Below, piece by piece: positions 1 through 8,538 of a stretch of DNA of 12,739 bases (its first letter is position 1; every line of letters starts with the position of its first letter). The DNA lies in assembly GCA_025462785.1 (NCBI GenBank), contig JAOAPG010000247.1, positions 1 through 12,739 of the forward strand. Reading direction: 5' to 3'. The DNA comes from Acidobacteriaceae bacterium. Its GTDB lineage: Bacteria > Acidobacteriota > Terriglobia > Terriglobales > Acidobacteriaceae. The notes below the pieces were generated by a model that searched no databases, was not told the origin of the DNA, and worked only from the letters and a program-made list of their open reading frames with translations. A program made the position numbers and the translations under genes.

Positions 1-1
1 T

Positions 2-1273
2 CGTCCCAAGATTCTGGTCAAAGCTTTAGTCGTTGGAATACTCCTGTCCATCGGTGCTTTTTGGACGGGCTGCGCCAGTTCGGATTCCAAACCAGCAGCC
101 AGATTGGCGGGGCCCGGCGTCATGCCCGTCACTGTTACCTCGGTCCAAGTCGAGAACGTTCCCTACTATCTGACCGGCCTCGGCTCCGTCACTGCCTTCT
201 ATACGGTCAGCCTAAAGAGCCGCGTCGATGGCGAGTTGGTCGAGGTGAATTTCAAAGAGGGACAGAACGTGAAGAAGGGCGACCTGCTTGCCGTCATTGA
301 TCCCCGTCCTTTTCAGGTTCAACTCGAACAGACAGAGGCACAGCTTTTCAAAGATCAGGCTTCTCTGCGCGATGCCAAACTAAATCTCACGCGTTTCAAA
401 GGACTATTGCAGAGTTCCGGAGCGATGTCGCAGCAGCAAGTGGATACCCAATCCTCCACCGTCGATCAGCTAGATGGTGCGGTTAGAAACGATCAGGCCG
501 CAATCGATAATGCCAAGCTACAACTTGTCTATTGCCACATTACCTCGCCTGTGACGGGACGGGTTGGGTTAAGGCAAGTCGATCCGGGCAACATCGTTCA
601 CGCGGCTGATACGACGCCCATGCTCGTAGTCACGCAACTGCAGCCGATTACTACTGTTTTCACTCTGCCCGAAGACAACCTTCCAGCGGTAGCGCAGCGT
701 ATGGGCAAGGGAACGCTTGAAGTAGATGCCTACAGCCGTGACGATCAAACTAAGCTTGCTTCCGGAAAACTGCTGACCATTGACAACCAGATTGATCAGA
801 CTACCGGAACCGGTAAGCTCAAGGCAGTCTTCGAAAACAAAGATAATTCGCTCTGGCCGAATCAATTCGTGAACATCCACCTCTTACTGGACGTTAAGAA
901 AAATGCTCTCGTTGTTCCCGCTGCTGCGGTTCAACGTGGTCCGCAAGGAACCTATGTCTTCGTTGCGAAGCAGGACAAGACTGTCGACATCAGGCCCGTG
1001 GCTGTTGCCTTCACTCAAAACAATGTGTCAGTGATTTCAAATGGCCTAGCTGCAACTGAAGTTGTCGTGACCGATGGTCAGGACAAGTTGCAGGCTGGAA
1101 GCAAGGTCGAGCCACACTTCCAGAATCAAGGCAATCAGCCACAACAAGCAGGGGGAACTCCAACCTCGGGCCGCACAGCTCCGGCACGCTCAAGATCAAC
1201 CGCAGCTTCTCCGGATAGCACTTCCTCGGAAACCAGCTCTTCCGCGAGGACAACGGGAACACAGGCGCAATGA
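2..1273 (+). CDS. mdtA: MdtA-like RND efflux periplasmic adaptor (membrane fusion protein), 5'-truncated
   Basis: This is the adaptor that links an inner-membrane RND pump to an outer-membrane channel. The frame is open from base 2 and has no start in the window, so a few N-terminal codons are missing; 423 residues are visible. Counting from base 2, residues 4-23 are hydrophobic and end in TGC followed by ASSDSKP, which suggests a lipoprotein signal with Cys24, although Trp at -3 is an unusual lipobox residue. Residues 68-105 form the first half of the biotinyl-lipoyl domain (VDGELVEV, GDLLAVIDPRPF). Residues 106-176 form the alpha-hairpin, followed by the second lipoyl half (ITSPVTGRVGLRQVDPGN) and the beta-barrel (VFTLPEDNLPAV), all typical of MdtA. 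The last 50 or so residues are a Ser/Thr/Pro/Gln-rich tail, probably disordered. The TGA stop overlaps the mdtB ATG in ATGA, which indicates translational coupling. Family assignment is firm; substrates are unknown. Confidence 0.93.
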   Translation, partial: RPKILVKALVVGILLSIGAFWTGCASSDSKPAARLAGPGVMPVTVTSVQVENVPYYLTGLGSVTAFYTVSLKSRVDGELVEVNFKEGQNVKKGDLLAVIDPRPFQVQLEQTEAQLFKDQASLRDAKLNLTRFKGLLQSSGAMSQQQVDTQSSTVDQLDGAVRNDQAAIDNAKLQLVYCHITSPVTGRVGLRQVDPGNIVHAADTTPMLVVTQLQPITTVFTLPEDNLPAVAQRMGKGTLEVDAYSRDDQTKLASGKLLTIDNQIDQTTGTGKLKAVFENKDNSLWPNQFVNIHLLLDVKKNALVVPAAAVQRGPQGTYVFVAKQDKTVDIRPVAVAFTQNNVSVISNGLAATEVVVTDGQDKLQAGSKVEPHFQNQGNQPQQAGGTPTSGRTAPARSRSTAASPDSTSSETSSSARTTGTQAQ

Positions 1274-4200
1274 ATCCATCGCGACTTTTTATTCTCCGAC
1301 CCGTAGCAACCGCGCTATTGATGGTTGCAATCATGCTGGTCGGAATAGTGGCATATCGGCAACTGCCCGTTTCCGCGTTGCCGGAGGTCGATTATCCAAC
1401 CATCCAGGTGATGACGTTCTATCCCGGTGCTGACCCGGAGGTGACGGCGTCGTCCGTAACAGCTCCGCTCGAGCGCCAGTTCGGCCAAGTGCCCGGCCTG
1501 AGCCAGATGACATCAACCAGCTCGTTTGGCGCCTCGGTCATCACCCTTCAGTTTGCACTGGATCAAAATATTGATGTAGAAGAGCAACAGGTTCAGGCTG
1601 CGATTAATGCTGCCCAAACCTATCTTCCCGCGAACCTGCCCAATCCTCCGATTTACAGCAAGGTAAATCCGGCGGACACGCCAATCCTGACGCTCGCGCT
1701 GACTTCCAACACGCTGCCTCTCTCGAAAGTTGAAGATCTTGCGGACACGCAAATGGCGCAGAAGATTTCCCAGGTGACAGGCGTCGGACTTGTGTCTATT
1801 AGCGGCGGTCAAAAGCCTGCAGTGAGAATTCAGGCGAACCCCACAGCATTGGCGGCTTACGATCTGAGTTTGGAAGACGTTCGAACTGCGCTGGCTGCCA
1901 CAAATGTCGACCAAGCCAAAGGTACGCTGAACGGACCGCGTCAGTCCTTCACTATTGCAGCCAATGACCAGCTTACTTCGGGTCCCCAATACGGACCAGT
2001 TATCGTGGCTTATCGCAACGGCTCGCCGGTTCGGCTGTCCGATGTGGCGAATGTCACAGACGGCATAGAGAACACAATGCAAGCGGCATGGATGAATACT
2101 GATCCCGCCGTGATCATGAATATCCAGCGGCAGCCGGGCGCAAATATCATTGGCGTCGTAGACAAGATCAAGAAGCTGTTACCTCAACTTCAAGCGTCAC
2201 TACCCGGTGCGGTTAAAGTTTCGATTCTGACCGACCGCACGGAGACCATCCGCGCATCCGTAAAAGACGTCGAGTTCGAATTGATGCTCACCATTGCGCT
2301 GGTTGTGATGGTGATCTTCCTATTCTTACGGAACGTTTACGCCACAATCATTCCCAGCGTCGCCGTGCCGCTCTCAATTGTGGGAACTTTTGGCGTAATG
2401 TACCTGCTCGGGTACAGCCTCAACAATCTCACGTTGATGGCCCTCACCATCTCCACGGGATTCGTCGTCGATGATGCCATCGTGATGATCGAAAATATCG
2501 ACCGTTTTTTGGAAGAAGGTGATTCTCCTCTCGATGCAGCTTTGAAAGGCGCAGGACAGATCGGATTCACGATCGTATCGCTGACAGTCTCTTTGATTGC
2601 CGTGCTGATTCCGCTCTTGTTCATGGCCGATATTGTTGGCCGGCTCTTCCGCGAGTTTGCTGTCACCCTCGCTGTGACCATCTTGGTTTCGGCTGCGGTT
2701 TCTTTGAGTTTGACCCCTATGATGTGCGCCAAGCTGCTCAAGCCCAAAGATCCTAACAATGAGAGCCGTTTCTATAAAGCATCAGAAAATTTCTATAACA
2801 AGGTCATCGAGTGGTATGGCAGTTCACTTAAATTTGTTCTGAAGCACCAGACCATCACACTGCTCGTAACTGTTGGCACGCTTATTCTGACTTTGTTTCT
2901 GTACATGATCGTGCCCAAAGGTTTCTTCCCGGTCCAGGACACAGGGCTGATTCTCGGTATTTCCGATGCTCCGCAGAATACATCTTTCTCCGCCATGGCC
3001 GAACGGCAACAAGCGCTGGCTCGTGTCATCCTCAAAGATCCTGATGTAACCAGTTTGTCGTCTTTTATCGGGGTTGATGGCACCAATCTCACTCCCAATA
3101 GCGGACGCATTCAGATCAATTTGAAGCCCCGCGATCAACGTAAAGCCAGCGCTACAGAAATCATTCGCCGGTTGACGCCGCAACTGACACAGCAAGTACA
3201 AGGCATCACCCTCTATATGCAGCCTGTGCAGGATCTCACGGTGGAAGACCGGGTCAGCCGCACGCAGTATCAATACTCGATGGAAGATGCGAACGCGCAG
3301 GAACTGGCGAGGTATTCCGCGCAATTGGTAAACAAGCTGCGTAGTCTTCCCGAATTGCTGGATGTAGCAACAGATGAGCAGAATGGCGCACTGCAGGCCG
3401 ATCTCGTCATCGACCGCGATACCTCGTCCCGCTTAGGAATTCCGCCGGCAAACATAGACAACACGCTTTATGACGCTTTCGGGCAGCGGCAAGTGTCGAC
3501 CATCTTTACGCAACTGAATCAGTATCACGTGGTGATGGAGGTCGATCCCCAATTCCAGCAGAATCCAGGCGCTCTCAAAGACCTCTACGTCAAGTCGACA
3601 ATGGGAACGCAGGTGCCACTCTCGGCTTTTACACACATGAACGTCTCGACCACGACATTGGCGATCAATCACCAGGGACAATTCCCTGTAGTCACGCTTT
3701 CTTTTAACTTGGCGAATGGCAAATCGCTGGGCGATGCAACAAAAGCGATTGACGCAGCGGAGAAGGAAATTGGACTCCCGCCCAGCATCCATACCAGTTT
3801 TCAAGGGACAGCGGCCGCATTCCAAAATTCGCTGTCATCCGAGCCTTGGCTGATCGTTGCCGCGATCGTCACGGTTTACATCGTTTTGGGAGTCTTGTAC
3901 GAAAGCTATATTCATCCGATCACAATCCTCTCAACGCTGCCGTCGGCCGGAGTGGGAGCGATTCTTGCACTGCTACTCACGGGCAATGATCTCGGGGTAG
4001 TCGGGCTGATTGGAATCATTCTGCTGATTGGAATTGTGAAGAAGAATGCCATCATGATGATCGACTTCGCACTCGAAGCCGAGCGAGTTGAACATAAGAC
4101 CCCGGAAGAATCGATCTATCAAGCCTGCTTGCTGCGCTTTCGCCCCATCATGATGACTACTATGGCCGCGTTGCTGGGCGGATTGCCTCTTGCCTTAGGC

Positions 4201-4389
4201 AGCGGAACGGGATCGGAATTGCGTCATCCATTGGGAATCACAATCGTTGGCGGCCTTATCGTCAGCCAGGCGCTCACGTTATTTACCACGCCTGTCGTTT
4301 ATTTGTACTTCGACCGGCTAGCTAAGAAATTTGAAAAGTACCACATCGGAAATCCGATTCCAGAGGAGCAGCCTGTTACGGGAGATTAG
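1270..4389 (+). CDS. mdtB: MdtB-type RND multidrug efflux permease subunit
   Basis: This is an inner-membrane proton-driven RND transporter subunit of 1039 residues, close to the usual length of about 1040. The N-terminus (PSRLFILRPVATALLMVAI, then LPVSALPEVDYPTIQV) matches the MdtB type rather than MdtC. The proton-relay residues of the family are present: Asp401-Asp402 in TM4 (GFVVDDAIVMIENI) and Lys924 in TM10 (IGIVKKNAIMMIDF). Family hallmarks include the porter-domain APLERQFGQ stretch, NPADTPI, the post-TM4 loop GRLFREFA and FFPVQDTG after TM7. The ATG overlaps the mdtA stop. No good Shine-Dalgarno sequence lies close to it (AGGA is 19 bases upstream), which fits coupled translation. 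In the characterised E. coli system MdtB and MdtC assemble as a mixed trimer, and the same is inferred here. No frameshift or missing key residue was seen. Confidence 0.97.
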   Translation: MNPSRLFILRPVATALLMVAIMLVGIVAYRQLPVSALPEVDYPTIQVMTFYPGADPEVTASSVTAPLERQFGQVPGLSQMTSTSSFGASVITLQFALDQNIDVEEQQVQAAINAAQTYLPANLPNPPIYSKVNPADTPILTLALTSNTLPLSKVEDLADTQMAQKISQVTGVGLVSISGGQKPAVRIQANPTALAAYDLSLEDVRTALAATNVDQAKGTLNGPRQSFTIAANDQLTSGPQYGPVIVAYRNGSPVRLSDVANVTDGIENTMQAAWMNTDPAVIMNIQRQPGANIIGVVDKIKKLLPQLQASLPGAVKVSILTDRTETIRASVKDVEFELMLTIALVVMVIFLFLRNVYATIIPSVAVPLSIVGTFGVMYLLGYSLNNLTLMALTISTGFVVDDAIVMIENIDRFLEEGDSPLDAALKGAGQIGFTIVSLTVSLIAVLIPLLFMADIVGRLFREFAVTLAVTILVSAAVSLSLTPMMCAKLLKPKDPNNESRFYKASENFYNKVIEWYGSSLKFVLKHQTITLLVTVGTLILTLFLYMIVPKGFFPVQDTGLILGISDAPQNTSFSAMAERQQALARVILKDPDVTSLSSFIGVDGTNLTPNSGRIQINLKPRDQRKASATEIIRRLTPQLTQQVQGITLYMQPVQDLTVEDRVSRTQYQYSMEDANAQELARYSAQLVNKLRSLPELLDVATDEQNGALQADLVIDRDTSSRLGIPPANIDNTLYDAFGQRQVSTIFTQLNQYHVVMEVDPQFQQNPGALKDLYVKSTMGTQVPLSAFTHMNVSTTTLAINHQGQFPVVTLSFNLANGKSLGDATKAIDAAEKEIGLPPSIHTSFQGTAAAFQNSLSSEPWLIVAAIVTVYIVLGVLYESYIHPITILSTLPSAGVGAILALLLTGNDLGVVGLIGIILLIGIVKKNAIMMIDFALEAERVEHKTPEESIYQACLLRFRPIMMTTMAALLGGLPLALGSGTGSELRHPLGITIVGGLIVSQALTLFTTPVVYLYFDRLAKKFEKYHIGNPIPEEQPVTGD

Positions 4390-4408
4390 GATTTCCAACA
4401 GAGCGACA

Positions 4409-7400
4409 ATGAGCATTTCCACTCCCTTTATCAAACGGCCCATAGGAACGTCGCTGCTGACGCTGGCGCTATTGTTGTCGGGAGCCCTTGCATTCAACTT
4501 TCTTCCGGTTGCGCCTCTTCCTCAAGTCGAATTTCCTGTTATCCAAGTTGGCGCAAGCCTTCCTGGTGCAAGCCCGGAAACCATGGCTTCGGCGGTCGCG
4601 ACCCCGCTAGAACGTCAATTCGGACGAATAGCTGGCGTGAACCAAATGACCTCCACGAGTCAGCTTGGTTCCACCAGTATCGTTCTGCAGTTCGATCTGA
4701 ACCGGAACATTGATGCCGCCGGACGGGACGTGCAGGCTGCAATCAACGCTGCTCGAAGCCAGTTGCCATCGTACCTTCCGGGAAATCCAACTTACAGGAA
4801 AGTAAATCCCGCCGACGCCCCGATTCTGATTCTGGCGTTGACCTCAGACAGTATTCAACTTCCCAAGATTTACGATCAGGCAAATTCGGTACTTGCCCAA
4901 AAGCTCGCGCAGGTCAGCGGTGTAGGCCAGGTTTTTGTCGGCGGTGGAGCGAACCCGGCGGTGCGCGCCGAAGTCAACCCGAACTTGCTTAACAAGTTCG
5001 GTGTCGGGCTCGATGCCGTGCGCACCGCACTTGGCAGTGCCAACGCAAATTTAGCCAAGGGCCAAGTTGCGAATTCAAACAACGCCTGGTCACTCAACGA
5101 CAATGATCAGATCACTCAGGCCAGCCAGTACAGCCCTCTAATTGTCGCCTACAACAATGGCACGGGAGCCGCAGTGCGTCTGGGAGATGTGGCCGACGTC
5201 CAGGATTCCGTCGAAGACGCCCATGTGATTGGACTGTCCAGCGGCAAGCGCGCTGTGCTCATCATCATTTTCCGTCAGCCAGGCGCGAATATTATCGGGA
5301 CTGCCGATAACGTCTACTCGCTTTTACCCCAGCTACGGTCGTCGATCTCGCCAGCAATCGACATTAACGTTGTCATGGACCGGACGACCACAATTCGGGC
5401 TTCGGTGCACGACATCGAAATCACGCTGCTGCTGTCGATCATTCTCGTCATTTTCGTAGTCTTCGTCTTCCTCCGCACTGTTCGAGCGACGATCATTCCC
5501 AGCATAGCCGTTCCGCTTTCATTGATTGGGACGTTCGGGGTGATGTACCTCTTGCATTACAGCCTCGACAACCTTTCACTCATGGCATTGGCCATTTCGA
5601 CTGGTTTTGTGGTCGATGACGCTATCGTGGTTCTTGAAAACATCACGCGATACCTAGAGCAAGGAATGCCGCCGGTGCAGGCGGCGTATCGGGGCGCTCG
5701 TGAGATTGGCTTCACCGTGCTCTCCATGAGCACCTCGTTGGTCGCGGTATTCATTCCGATCCTCATGATGGGCGGTATCGTCGGTCGGCTCTTTCGCGAA
5801 TTCGCGGTCACATTGAGCATCGCAATTGGAGTGTCGCTGCTGGTATCACTCAGTACGACGCCCTCCATGTGCGCCCAGATTCTAAAGCCCATGCATGAAG
5901 AGAAGCATGGCCGCGCATTCAACTTCACGCAAAAGGTTTTCGACAAGGTTCTGGATATTTATCGCGTGAGCCTGGGGTGGGTTTTGCGCCACCAGCTTCC
6001 GGTGCTGTTTATCGCTATTATCACGGCCGGCCTGACGGTGTATCTTTACATCGTCGTTCCGAAAGGCTTCTTCCCCCAGCAGGACACGGGACGCGTAACC
6101 GGATCGGTGCAAGCTGCGCAGGATATTTCCTTCCAGGCCATGAGCCAGAAGATGTTCCAGTTTGTGAGTATCGTTATGAAAGATCCCGACGTGCAGACTA
6201 TCGTCGGTTTTGCCGGAGGCAATACCGCTCTCAATCAGGGACGCATGTTCATCACCCTCAAGCCGCTTGGTGTGCGCAAGAAAACGGCGGACCAGGTGAT
6301 AGCTGATCTTAGAAAAAAACTGGCGGTGGTTCCTGGAGCTACTTTGTACATGCAATCAGCTCAGGATTTAACCATCGGTGGCAGACAGAGTCAGGCGCAG
6401 TATCAGTACACTCTGCAAGGAGAAGACCTGAATGAGCTGAGCAAATGGGCACCGCTGCTGCTTCAAAAGTTTCGTACCATGCCCGAGTTGCGCGATGCCA
6501 ACACAGACCAGCAGGATAAAGGCCTTGAGACTAACATTATCATTGATCGTGACACAGCAGGACGACTGGGTGTTGCTCCGGTTGACATCGATAATGCGTT
6601 GTATGACGCGTTTGGACAGCGTCAAGTTTCAACCATATTCGAGCAACTGAATCAGTACCACGTAGTCATGGAGGTCGCTCCCGAATTTCAGCAAAGCCCG
6701 GACACTCTTAATAATGTTTACGTACATTCGTCAAATGGTTCGATGGTTCCGCTCTCAGCATTCACGCACTTCGGCCCCGCAAACACCGCGTTAGCCGTCA
6801 ATCATCAAGGACAATTCCCTTCTGTCACCCTGTCTTTTAATCTCGCCCCAAATGTTTCACTCGGACAAGCGACCATTGCGATTGAAAACGCAGAGCGATC
6901 AATAGGGTTCCCTACTACTATCCGCGCTAGTTTTCAAGGTACGGCGGCAGCTTTTCAGGATTCCCTCGCCAGCGAACCAGTGCTCATTCTCACCGCCCTG
7001 TTCGCGGTCTACATTGTGCTTGGGATTCTGTATGAGAGTTACATTCACCCCATCACTATTCTCTCGACCATTCCGTCGGCTGGCGTAGGTGCAATCCTCG
7101 CGCTACTACTCACCCATAACGAATTGAATGTGATCGGTTTGATAGGAATCATTCTCTTGATCGGAATCGTCAAGAAGAATGCCATCATGATGATCGATTT
7201 CGCCCTGGATGCCGAGCGCCGAGAAGGAAAATCATCGATCGACGCCATTCACGAGGCCTGTCTCCTGCGGTTTCGCCCGATTATTATGACGACCATGGCG
7301 GCCCTGCTCGGCGGCTTGCCCTTGGCACTTGGAACCGGGACCGGATCTGAGTTGCGCCGTCCCCTTGGGATTACGATCGTCGGGGGGCTAATCGTAAGCC

Positions 7401-7525
7401 AGGCCCTCACGCTCTACACCACTCCAGTCGTGTACTTATATATGGATCGTTTGCGCTTCTGGGCAAGCCGGAGGAAGCGTCCCGCTGCCGGCCAAATCTC
7501 TCCCGCGGCCAGCCAAGCTGACTGA
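4409..7525 (+). CDS. mdtC: MdtC-type RND multidrug efflux permease subunit
   Basis: This is the second RND permease, 1038 residues from the ATG at 4409. The frame stays open upstream to a TTG at 4331 inside mdtB, but the ATG gives the standard RND N-terminus (MSISTPFIKRPIGTSLL), so the longer form is rejected. The sequence is MdtC-like: LPVAPLPQVEFPVIQV, SLPGASPETMAS, VATPLERQFGRIAGV, REIGFTVLSMSTSLVAV. Proton-relay residues are Asp403-Asp404 in TM4 and Lys922 in TM10. It lies 19 bases after mdtB and has only a weak AGAG upstream, so it is probably translated from the operon mRNA. It resembles mdtB throughout, most strongly in the C-terminal half. The E. coli family works as a B2C heterotrimer in which the two subunits are not equivalent, and the presence of both types here fits that. 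Substrates cannot be told from sequence; E. coli MdtABC exports bile salts, novobiocin and others. Confidence 0.97.
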   Translation: MSISTPFIKRPIGTSLLTLALLLSGALAFNFLPVAPLPQVEFPVIQVGASLPGASPETMASAVATPLERQFGRIAGVNQMTSTSQLGSTSIVLQFDLNRNIDAAGRDVQAAINAARSQLPSYLPGNPTYRKVNPADAPILILALTSDSIQLPKIYDQANSVLAQKLAQVSGVGQVFVGGGANPAVRAEVNPNLLNKFGVGLDAVRTALGSANANLAKGQVANSNNAWSLNDNDQITQASQYSPLIVAYNNGTGAAVRLGDVADVQDSVEDAHVIGLSSGKRAVLIIIFRQPGANIIGTADNVYSLLPQLRSSISPAIDINVVMDRTTTIRASVHDIEITLLLSIILVIFVVFVFLRTVRATIIPSIAVPLSLIGTFGVMYLLHYSLDNLSLMALAISTGFVVDDAIVVLENITRYLEQGMPPVQAAYRGAREIGFTVLSMSTSLVAVFIPILMMGGIVGRLFREFAVTLSIAIGVSLLVSLSTTPSMCAQILKPMHEEKHGRAFNFTQKVFDKVLDIYRVSLGWVLRHQLPVLFIAIITAGLTVYLYIVVPKGFFPQQDTGRVTGSVQAAQDISFQAMSQKMFQFVSIVMKDPDVQTIVGFAGGNTALNQGRMFITLKPLGVRKKTADQVIADLRKKLAVVPGATLYMQSAQDLTIGGRQSQAQYQYTLQGEDLNELSKWAPLLLQKFRTMPELRDANTDQQDKGLETNIIIDRDTAGRLGVAPVDIDNALYDAFGQRQVSTIFEQLNQYHVVMEVAPEFQQSPDTLNNVYVHSSNGSMVPLSAFTHFGPANTALAVNHQGQFPSVTLSFNLAPNVSLGQATIAIENAERSIGFPTTIRASFQGTAAAFQDSLASEPVLILTALFAVYIVLGILYESYIHPITILSTIPSAGVGAILALLLTHNELNVIGLIGIILLIGIVKKNAIMMIDFALDAERREGKSSIDAIHEACLLRFRPIIMTTMAALLGGLPLALGTGTGSELRRPLGITIVGGLIVSQALTLYTTPVVYLYMDRLRFWASRRKRPAAGQISPAASQAD

Positions 7526-7531
7526 CAAGAT

Positions 7532-7552
7532 CGGGCATATTCCCGCCTTTTT
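7532..7552 (+). terminator. Weak possible terminator after mdtC
   Basis: A 4-bp stem CGGG/CCCG (7532-7535 and 7542-7545) with a 6-base loop is followed by CC and five Ts, beginning 7 bases after the mdtC stop. The stem is short, so efficient rho-independent termination is doubtful. The position and T run are the only support. Confidence 0.3.
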
Positions 7553-7574
7553 AAGGTCTGATTACTTCGGTTAC

Positions 7575-7604
7575 TTGCGCAACTCCAAAGTATCGTCCTA
7601 CGAT
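7575..7604 (+). promoter_or_regulatory. Weak sigma70-like promoter candidate for the copper-site protein
   Basis: TTGCGC (7575-7580) and TACGAT (7599-7604) are separated by 18 bases, with 3/6 and 4/6 matches to the -35 and -10 consensus. This would give a leader of roughly 40 bases before the ATG at 7654. The match is poor; it is listed because the 128-base gap after mdtC makes an independent promoter plausible. Confidence 0.2.
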
Positions 7605-7653
7605 TCATCACGAAAGAACGGGCCTTACGCTTGAGCTTAGAAGTAGGTACACG

Positions 7654-8466
7654 ATGTTTAAAATCCTCGCTGTTTCGGTTTTAGCCGCCCTCTCGGTTAT
7701 AAGCGCGGAACACTCCGCAGCCCAGAACAACTACCAAGTTATATCCGTGGATGATGGTGGAAGCATTACTGGAACCGTTAAATGGTCCGGTACCGTTCCC
7801 CGCGCGCTGACTTTTCCTATCACAAAAGACGCGGCCGTATGTGATCCTGATTCCCACAAACGCACCGATCTAGAACGCCTGATTGTGGGACAGGACGGCG
7901 GGGTCGCGAACACTATAGTTTTTTTGAAAGACGTCTCGCGCGGGAAAGCAATGGATATTCCTGAGCCCAGACGTTTTCTCAACCAAAAGCAATGCCGCTA
8001 TGAACCGCACGTCCTTCTTGTGCCGTCAAGCACGGGACTCGAGATGAAGAGCTCCGACCCTGTGCTGCACACCGTGCACATGGATGGTGCGGCTACCTAC
8101 AACTTGCCGTTCCCTTTCACCAATCAAACGGTTTCTCGTCCTATGAACACTCCGGGACTGGTGAACTTGAAATGCAATGGCGGGCACGTCTGGATGAACG
8201 CTGAAGTAATGGTGGTATCTCATCCTTACTACGCCGTTACAGACGAGAACGGAAAATTCAAGTTGACTGGAGTACCTCCCGGTCAGTATCAAATCGTCGC
8301 TTGGCACGAGGGTTGGAACGTGGTGCGGCAAGAAGGCTCGTTCGATGTGCTGACGGAAAAGAAGGTTGACCGTCCCGTTTTCAGTGAACCGAGAACCTGG
8401 GAAAAGAACGTGTCCGTCTCCCCAAAAACCCTTGCAGTAGTGAATTTCGCAATCGGCGAAAAGTAG
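7654..8466 (+). CDS. Secreted cupredoxin-like copper-site protein with carboxypeptidase-regulatory-like domain
   Basis: The predicted product is an exported 270-residue protein. Residues 1-23 form a Sec signal peptide (MFKILAVSVLAALSV core, likely cleavage after Ser-Ala-Ala23). Residues 35-50 begin a beta domain (GGSITGTVKWSGTVP) with Cys63 and Cys114, which might form a disulfide. A cupredoxin-like section follows: His139 in DPVLHTVH, then Cys174, His178 and Met181 in CNGGHVWM, a plausible mononuclear copper ligand set. Residues 194-230 (YAVTDENGKFKLTGVPPGQYQIVAWHEGW) form a carboxypeptidase-regulatory-like beta-sandwich. This domain order is seen in uncharacterised, methylamine-utilisation-like proteins of Acidobacteriota and related soil bacteria. 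It should lie in the periplasm or outside the cell, as an electron carrier or copper binder; no partner enzyme is encoded nearby. The ATG has a partial Shine-Dalgarno sequence (AAGTAGG) about 7 bases upstream. Fold assignment is fairly good; the exact role is unknown. Confidence 0.82.
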   Translation: MFKILAVSVLAALSVISAEHSAAQNNYQVISVDDGGSITGTVKWSGTVPRALTFPITKDAAVCDPDSHKRTDLERLIVGQDGGVANTIVFLKDVSRGKAMDIPEPRRFLNQKQCRYEPHVLLVPSSTGLEMKSSDPVLHTVHMDGAATYNLPFPFTNQTVSRPMNTPGLVNLKCNGGHVWMNAEVMVVSHPYYAVTDENGKFKLTGVPPGQYQIVAWHEGWNVVRQEGSFDVLTEKKVDRPVFSEPRTWEKNVSVSPKTLAVVNFAIGEK

Positions 8467-8501
8467 ACCCACGCGCTCTCCAGCGCAAATCAGAGCAGGT
8501 G

Positions 8502-8522
8502 GGCGGGGAGAAAATCCCCGCC
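8502..8522. terminator. Perfect 8-bp hairpin between convergent genes, possible bidirectional terminator
   Basis: GGCGGGGA (8502-8509) and TCCCCGCC (8515-8522) are perfect complements around a 5-base GAAAA loop. The element lies in the 72-base gap between the plus-strand stop at 8466 and the minus-strand stop at 8539. Stem strength and location fit a shared transcription end, but neither side has a clear T run, so it may be a 3'-end stabiliser or act with Rho instead. Confidence 0.5.
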
Positions 8523-8538
8523 AGATCTGTCCCCTCTT

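Noticed and set aside
1513..2082. A 189-residue open frame on the minus strand inside mdtB, and similar antisense frames in mdtA, mdtC and the HEAT-repeat gene
   Set aside because: These lie opposite genes with unmistakable family motifs, have arginine/serine-rich compositions and no recognisable domains. They are by-products of codon bias.
4331..4408. Extended N-terminus of mdtC starting at TTG 4331
   Set aside because: The extra 26 residues overlap mdtB and do not resemble an RND N-terminus; the ATG at 4409 gives the standard start.
7562..7582. Direct repeat TTACTTCGGTTACTT and the palindrome TTGCGCAA upstream of the copper-site gene
   Set aside because: They are too short, and there is only one copy of each, so a regulatory site cannot be supported.
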